Shown one piece after another: positions 61,100-64,000 of a DNA stretch of 64,000 nucleotides. Every line of letters begins with the position of its first letter. The first letter of the stretch is position 1. The stretch is from Membranipora membranacea (Eukaryota; Bryozoa; Gymnolaemata; Cheilostomatida; Membraniporidae): positions 14,756,001 through 14,820,000 of the forward strand of contig OU612073.1 of NCBI GenBank assembly GCA_914767715.1, read 5' to 3'. A model generated the notes under the pieces. The model worked only from the letters and a program-made list of their open reading frames with translations, made no database searches and was not told the DNA's origin. A program made the translations under genes and the position numbers.

Positions 61100-62472
61100 T
61101 TGCTGCTGACCAAATACTGAATGCAAATGAAGTGAGAACATAACTACGATGTCATTGAATAAATCAAATTCTTCTTTTTGGAATTGTTCTTTAAACTGAT
61201 GAGACGAAAAACTGTCTATTAGTTATTTGTGAATGTGTCTTTTCTATTTATATATTAAAAATTGATCGATATTTATGTTCCCAAAGGACCAGACATGCAC
61301 TTTTGGACCAATACCGGGGGAATATAAGAATTTCTCCTCATGCGTAAAAAACCGGAGTTAGCTGGGAAAACATGCAGAAGATAAGGAAGTTACCCTGGGA
61401 CATTCATTCAGATTCAGATTCAAGATTTATAACATGGCCTACAAATCTTCAAATAACTATTGTTACTTTGTACTCAAGTTGCTGTTACATCTTACAGGGG
61501 GTTTTTTAAATTAGGCCAGCATTCTTGCTTCGAGGCAATGTTCATGAAAAGTGACTTGATCGGCAAAATAAAAAACATGAAAAGTATCTAAGCAAGAAAG
61601 TTTGACCAGGGTAGAATAAGATTGATCAATGAAACAAAGAGCAATCGGAATGAAAATTTTATAGCCCGAGTGAAAGCAACCAAGTTCTAGCAAGGTTTCC
61701 TTCACCATTATACATTACATTAAAGAGCCGATGTTTATTATCATTGTCAATGGAAATGATAGATGGCTTTTATTTTTCAAGACTTTGAATATTCTCATTA
61801 TTAGATATAATGGTTCAACAATCAAATCCGATGAGACTAACACCATACCTATCACAATTCTATCAGAAAATAGGACGGTGCAAAGCAACAAATAAGTCCA
61901 GGGTCTGTGTTTTAGCAGAGAGTTCCTGGGACTGGATATTATAATCCTTTTCATCAAAACACTCTATCCAGCATGACAACTCTGCTCAATTATTTTTCTT
62001 ATTAGCCAGTAGATATAGGCTATCAGTAGCGTAACAGTTCAATAATTGCTATGATATGGGCTGGCATGGACTTAACTAAATCAATAATACACATTAAAGA
62101 CCGGATAAAACAATACCTCTGACATAATCAAAGTACAGTTGAATACCTCGATGGCTTAGATGTAATATAGTGCGTAATATACACTTAAAGACATAGGCAC
62201 ATCACTCTATTGAATTCATATGAAAGCGAGCGGTTCTTTCTATACTAACTAGCCTATCTAGGCATTGATGGATATTAAATTCAAAATCCGTAAATATTTA
62301 TCACAATGTATATAGGCACCTTTTTGTAAAGAGTGTCGTGATATTCTGAGGGAAGGGTAGTATGACCCCCAAGGCTTTCCCCCCCCCCCCCGTCCGATGG
62401 CACTCTAGCCAGGCAAGGGAAGGCAAGGAAAGGGGTTGCTGACCTGACAAGCTGCAGTGTCGTATTTTTGAT

Positions 62473-62547
62473 GAGGGTTTGCCTTAGCCTTGTCACGTGG
62501 CCATTTTTATGTTTTTGTGGCCGCTGTGACAAGGCTCGGCTAACCTC
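62473..62547. repeat. Imperfect hairpin with CCTTGTCAC/GTGACAAGG arms
   Basis: Arms of about 30 bases (62473-62503 and 62518-62547) pair with several mismatches; the inner pair includes GTGGCCA with TGGCCGC. It lies next to a C homopolymer at about 62381-62394. Confidence 0.65.
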
Positions 62548-63284
62548 ATATGTATGATAGTGTATTATGGATTTGTAGGGATAGAGTGATAGGGTGTTTG
62601 GACTGATTTTAAACAGTGTAATAGTCTGGTATTTAACCCTAAAGGGTGTGTGGATATTTTAACACCTCTTCTCATGGTATTGAAATCCACTGGGAAAGGC
62701 AGGAAAATAAATCGTGTTGGTGTAATTTTATAAGGCGTTTGACCGTAGGGCAACCCCAGCGCACAGGGTACGCAACCCCGCGAGTGCTAGGCAATCCTAA
62801 CCCTTCCCAGTCTCTACTGTATAACAATAAGCAGCGTGACTCTCTCTTATCTTACAATTGCAATGATTGGTTATAGTTAAATAAACAATCCTTATCACTT
62901 TGAGGTTGGCCTTGAATCAAAATCCAGCATATTATCAGACAATTGTGGTACTTAAATATGTTAGAATCAGTCACCCATGCTCCAAAATAAATTGCCTATT
63001 ATGCAGGACTTTTGTCTATAACATACTATAAAGGATTATGGTGTCAATAGCGAGTGCATTTTGAAACTGTAAAGTATGCGTTGAACATGTTTCACTACAT
63101 TGTTGAGTGCTTCCTAGTATAGAAGAACATATGTGATTTTTGTTTAGTCCTGATTAGTACTCTATGAGCCTACATACAGAACAACTGCAAGCCAGGTAAA
63201 TATCACTAAATACTTTTATAGGCTCAAACTGCTATTTCAGTTGCAGGAACTAGACTGTTTGAGCCTGAGGCTAAAGGTGTTAGG

Positions 63285-63397
63285 ACAAGTTTGTTCCCTC
63301 TGTGGTGGCGGAGGGAGATTGATAAAGGCGGATATCAAGGGGCCTCGATACCCGTCTTTTGCACTATCCCTCCGCCACCACAAAGGGAACAACTTGT
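63285..63397. repeat. Inverted repeat with GGTGGCGGAGGGA arms
   Basis: Left arm 63285-63316 and right arm 63367-63397 are nearly exact reverse complements around a 50-base loop. Open frames read through it on both strands, but they are by-products of the palindrome. Confidence 0.8.
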
Positions 63398-64000
63398 TCT
63401 GCAAATGTGCATAGTACAAGTAAGACTGAAAAGAATGTATCATGTTCAAACGATGGATTACAACTTCTCAACCCCTCCCAGTGTATCAACGATGGGCAAG
63501 TCTATCTGAACATAAGCAATGTGTATTTGTAAAAGCTAAGAACAATGTTAATCACATGACTGTTGATATCAAAATCGCACTGCTGTAATGACCATAATAC
63601 CATAATGCTCACTCCTGTTCTTGTTTATTGCTACACATGTCCGGTATACATGTTTCAACAAAGCCCTTAGAATGAACTAAAGATATTATCAAAGTTGTTA
63701 TCATACATTTACTGCCAACAAAAAGTGTGGGAACTTAATTATCACATATTTTCTCAATCTGTTTTCAAACTGTGAATTTGATTTCCATCGGTGGCGTGTA
63801 CTGTGGGAGGGGCAAAAATTGATTCCTACTGAAAGAGGGGTGCTGTTATAGAGACAGAAGTGTATTTGTGCACCATAGTCGTCGCATAACAGTCCCATTC
63901 ACACCAAACTGCACTTATAAGTACTCAAGTAAACACACTGGCCCTATGGCTACAATTACACAACCAATGATAAGCCGCTAGATACTGCTAGCACCATCGG

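Larger units (their letters stand above)
61100..64000. other. Right edge, no gene seen
   Basis: Contains two hairpin repeats (62473-62547 and 63285-63397) and a C homopolymer at about 62381-62394. Open frames here are short and lack good splice signals or known motifs. Confidence 0.55.

Noticed and set aside
62281-62532. 83-codon minus-strand frame
   Set aside because: It runs through a C homopolymer and a hairpin repeat and has no homologous motif.

Overview
The window is nuclear DNA of an animal, most likely a marine invertebrate bilaterian. It is AT-rich and intron-rich, with GT-AG introns of several hundred bases to about 3.5 kb. It carries tRNA-derived SINEs, a decayed non-LTR retrotransposon and several short palindromic (MITE-like) elements. 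The conserved genes (RPB6, Akirin, FAM76, CEP57) are all animal type. I cannot name the phylum from the sequence. Nothing here is bacterial: there are no operons and no CRISPR.

Left part, 1-25.5 kb: a cluster of at least five plus-strand genes for small secreted proteins that I do not recognise (called SEC1-SEC5 here). The common plan is: a TATA box; a short non-coding first exon (upstream of the window for SEC1); an exon coding for a signal peptide that ends in a phase-1 intron; a long low-complexity exon; and, in SEC1, SEC2 and SEC4, a phase-2 intron and a small very basic last exon. Four members share an Asn/Gly module of the form GNxGGGxNGxNNG. SEC1 and SEC2 are a clear recent tandem duplication with a spacing of about 6.3 kb, alignable even in introns and 3' regions. 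SEC5 has the same gene plan but an unrelated Pro/Thr-rich body and a basic tail. This is the most novel part of the window.

Middle and right part, 25.9-58 kb: housekeeping and cell-biology genes rebuilt exon by exon. POLR2F (RPB6, minus) and Akirin (plus) are head to head with 347 bp between start codons. A small unknown minus-strand gene (130 aa) follows. FAM76 (minus) and CEP57 (plus) are head to head with 340 bp between start codons; the human FAM76B and CEP57 genes are also divergent neighbours, so this looks like ancient conserved microsynteny. Next is a minus-strand single-pass membrane protein with one galactose-binding (SUEL/RBL) lectin domain and a long Lys/Ser-rich cytoplasmic tail.

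Right edge, 59.6-61.1 kb: a possible short secreted peptide precursor with a TATA box and a Lys-Arg site just before a C-terminal octapeptide. The rest of the right edge shows no gene that I can support. Mobile DNA includes a 331-bp hAT-type MITE with a perfect 8-bp target duplication, a 244-bp SINE with a perfect 12-bp target duplication, another SINE found in SEC2 but not in the matching intron of SEC1, a CR1/Jockey-like LINE remnant, and several hairpin-forming repeats.
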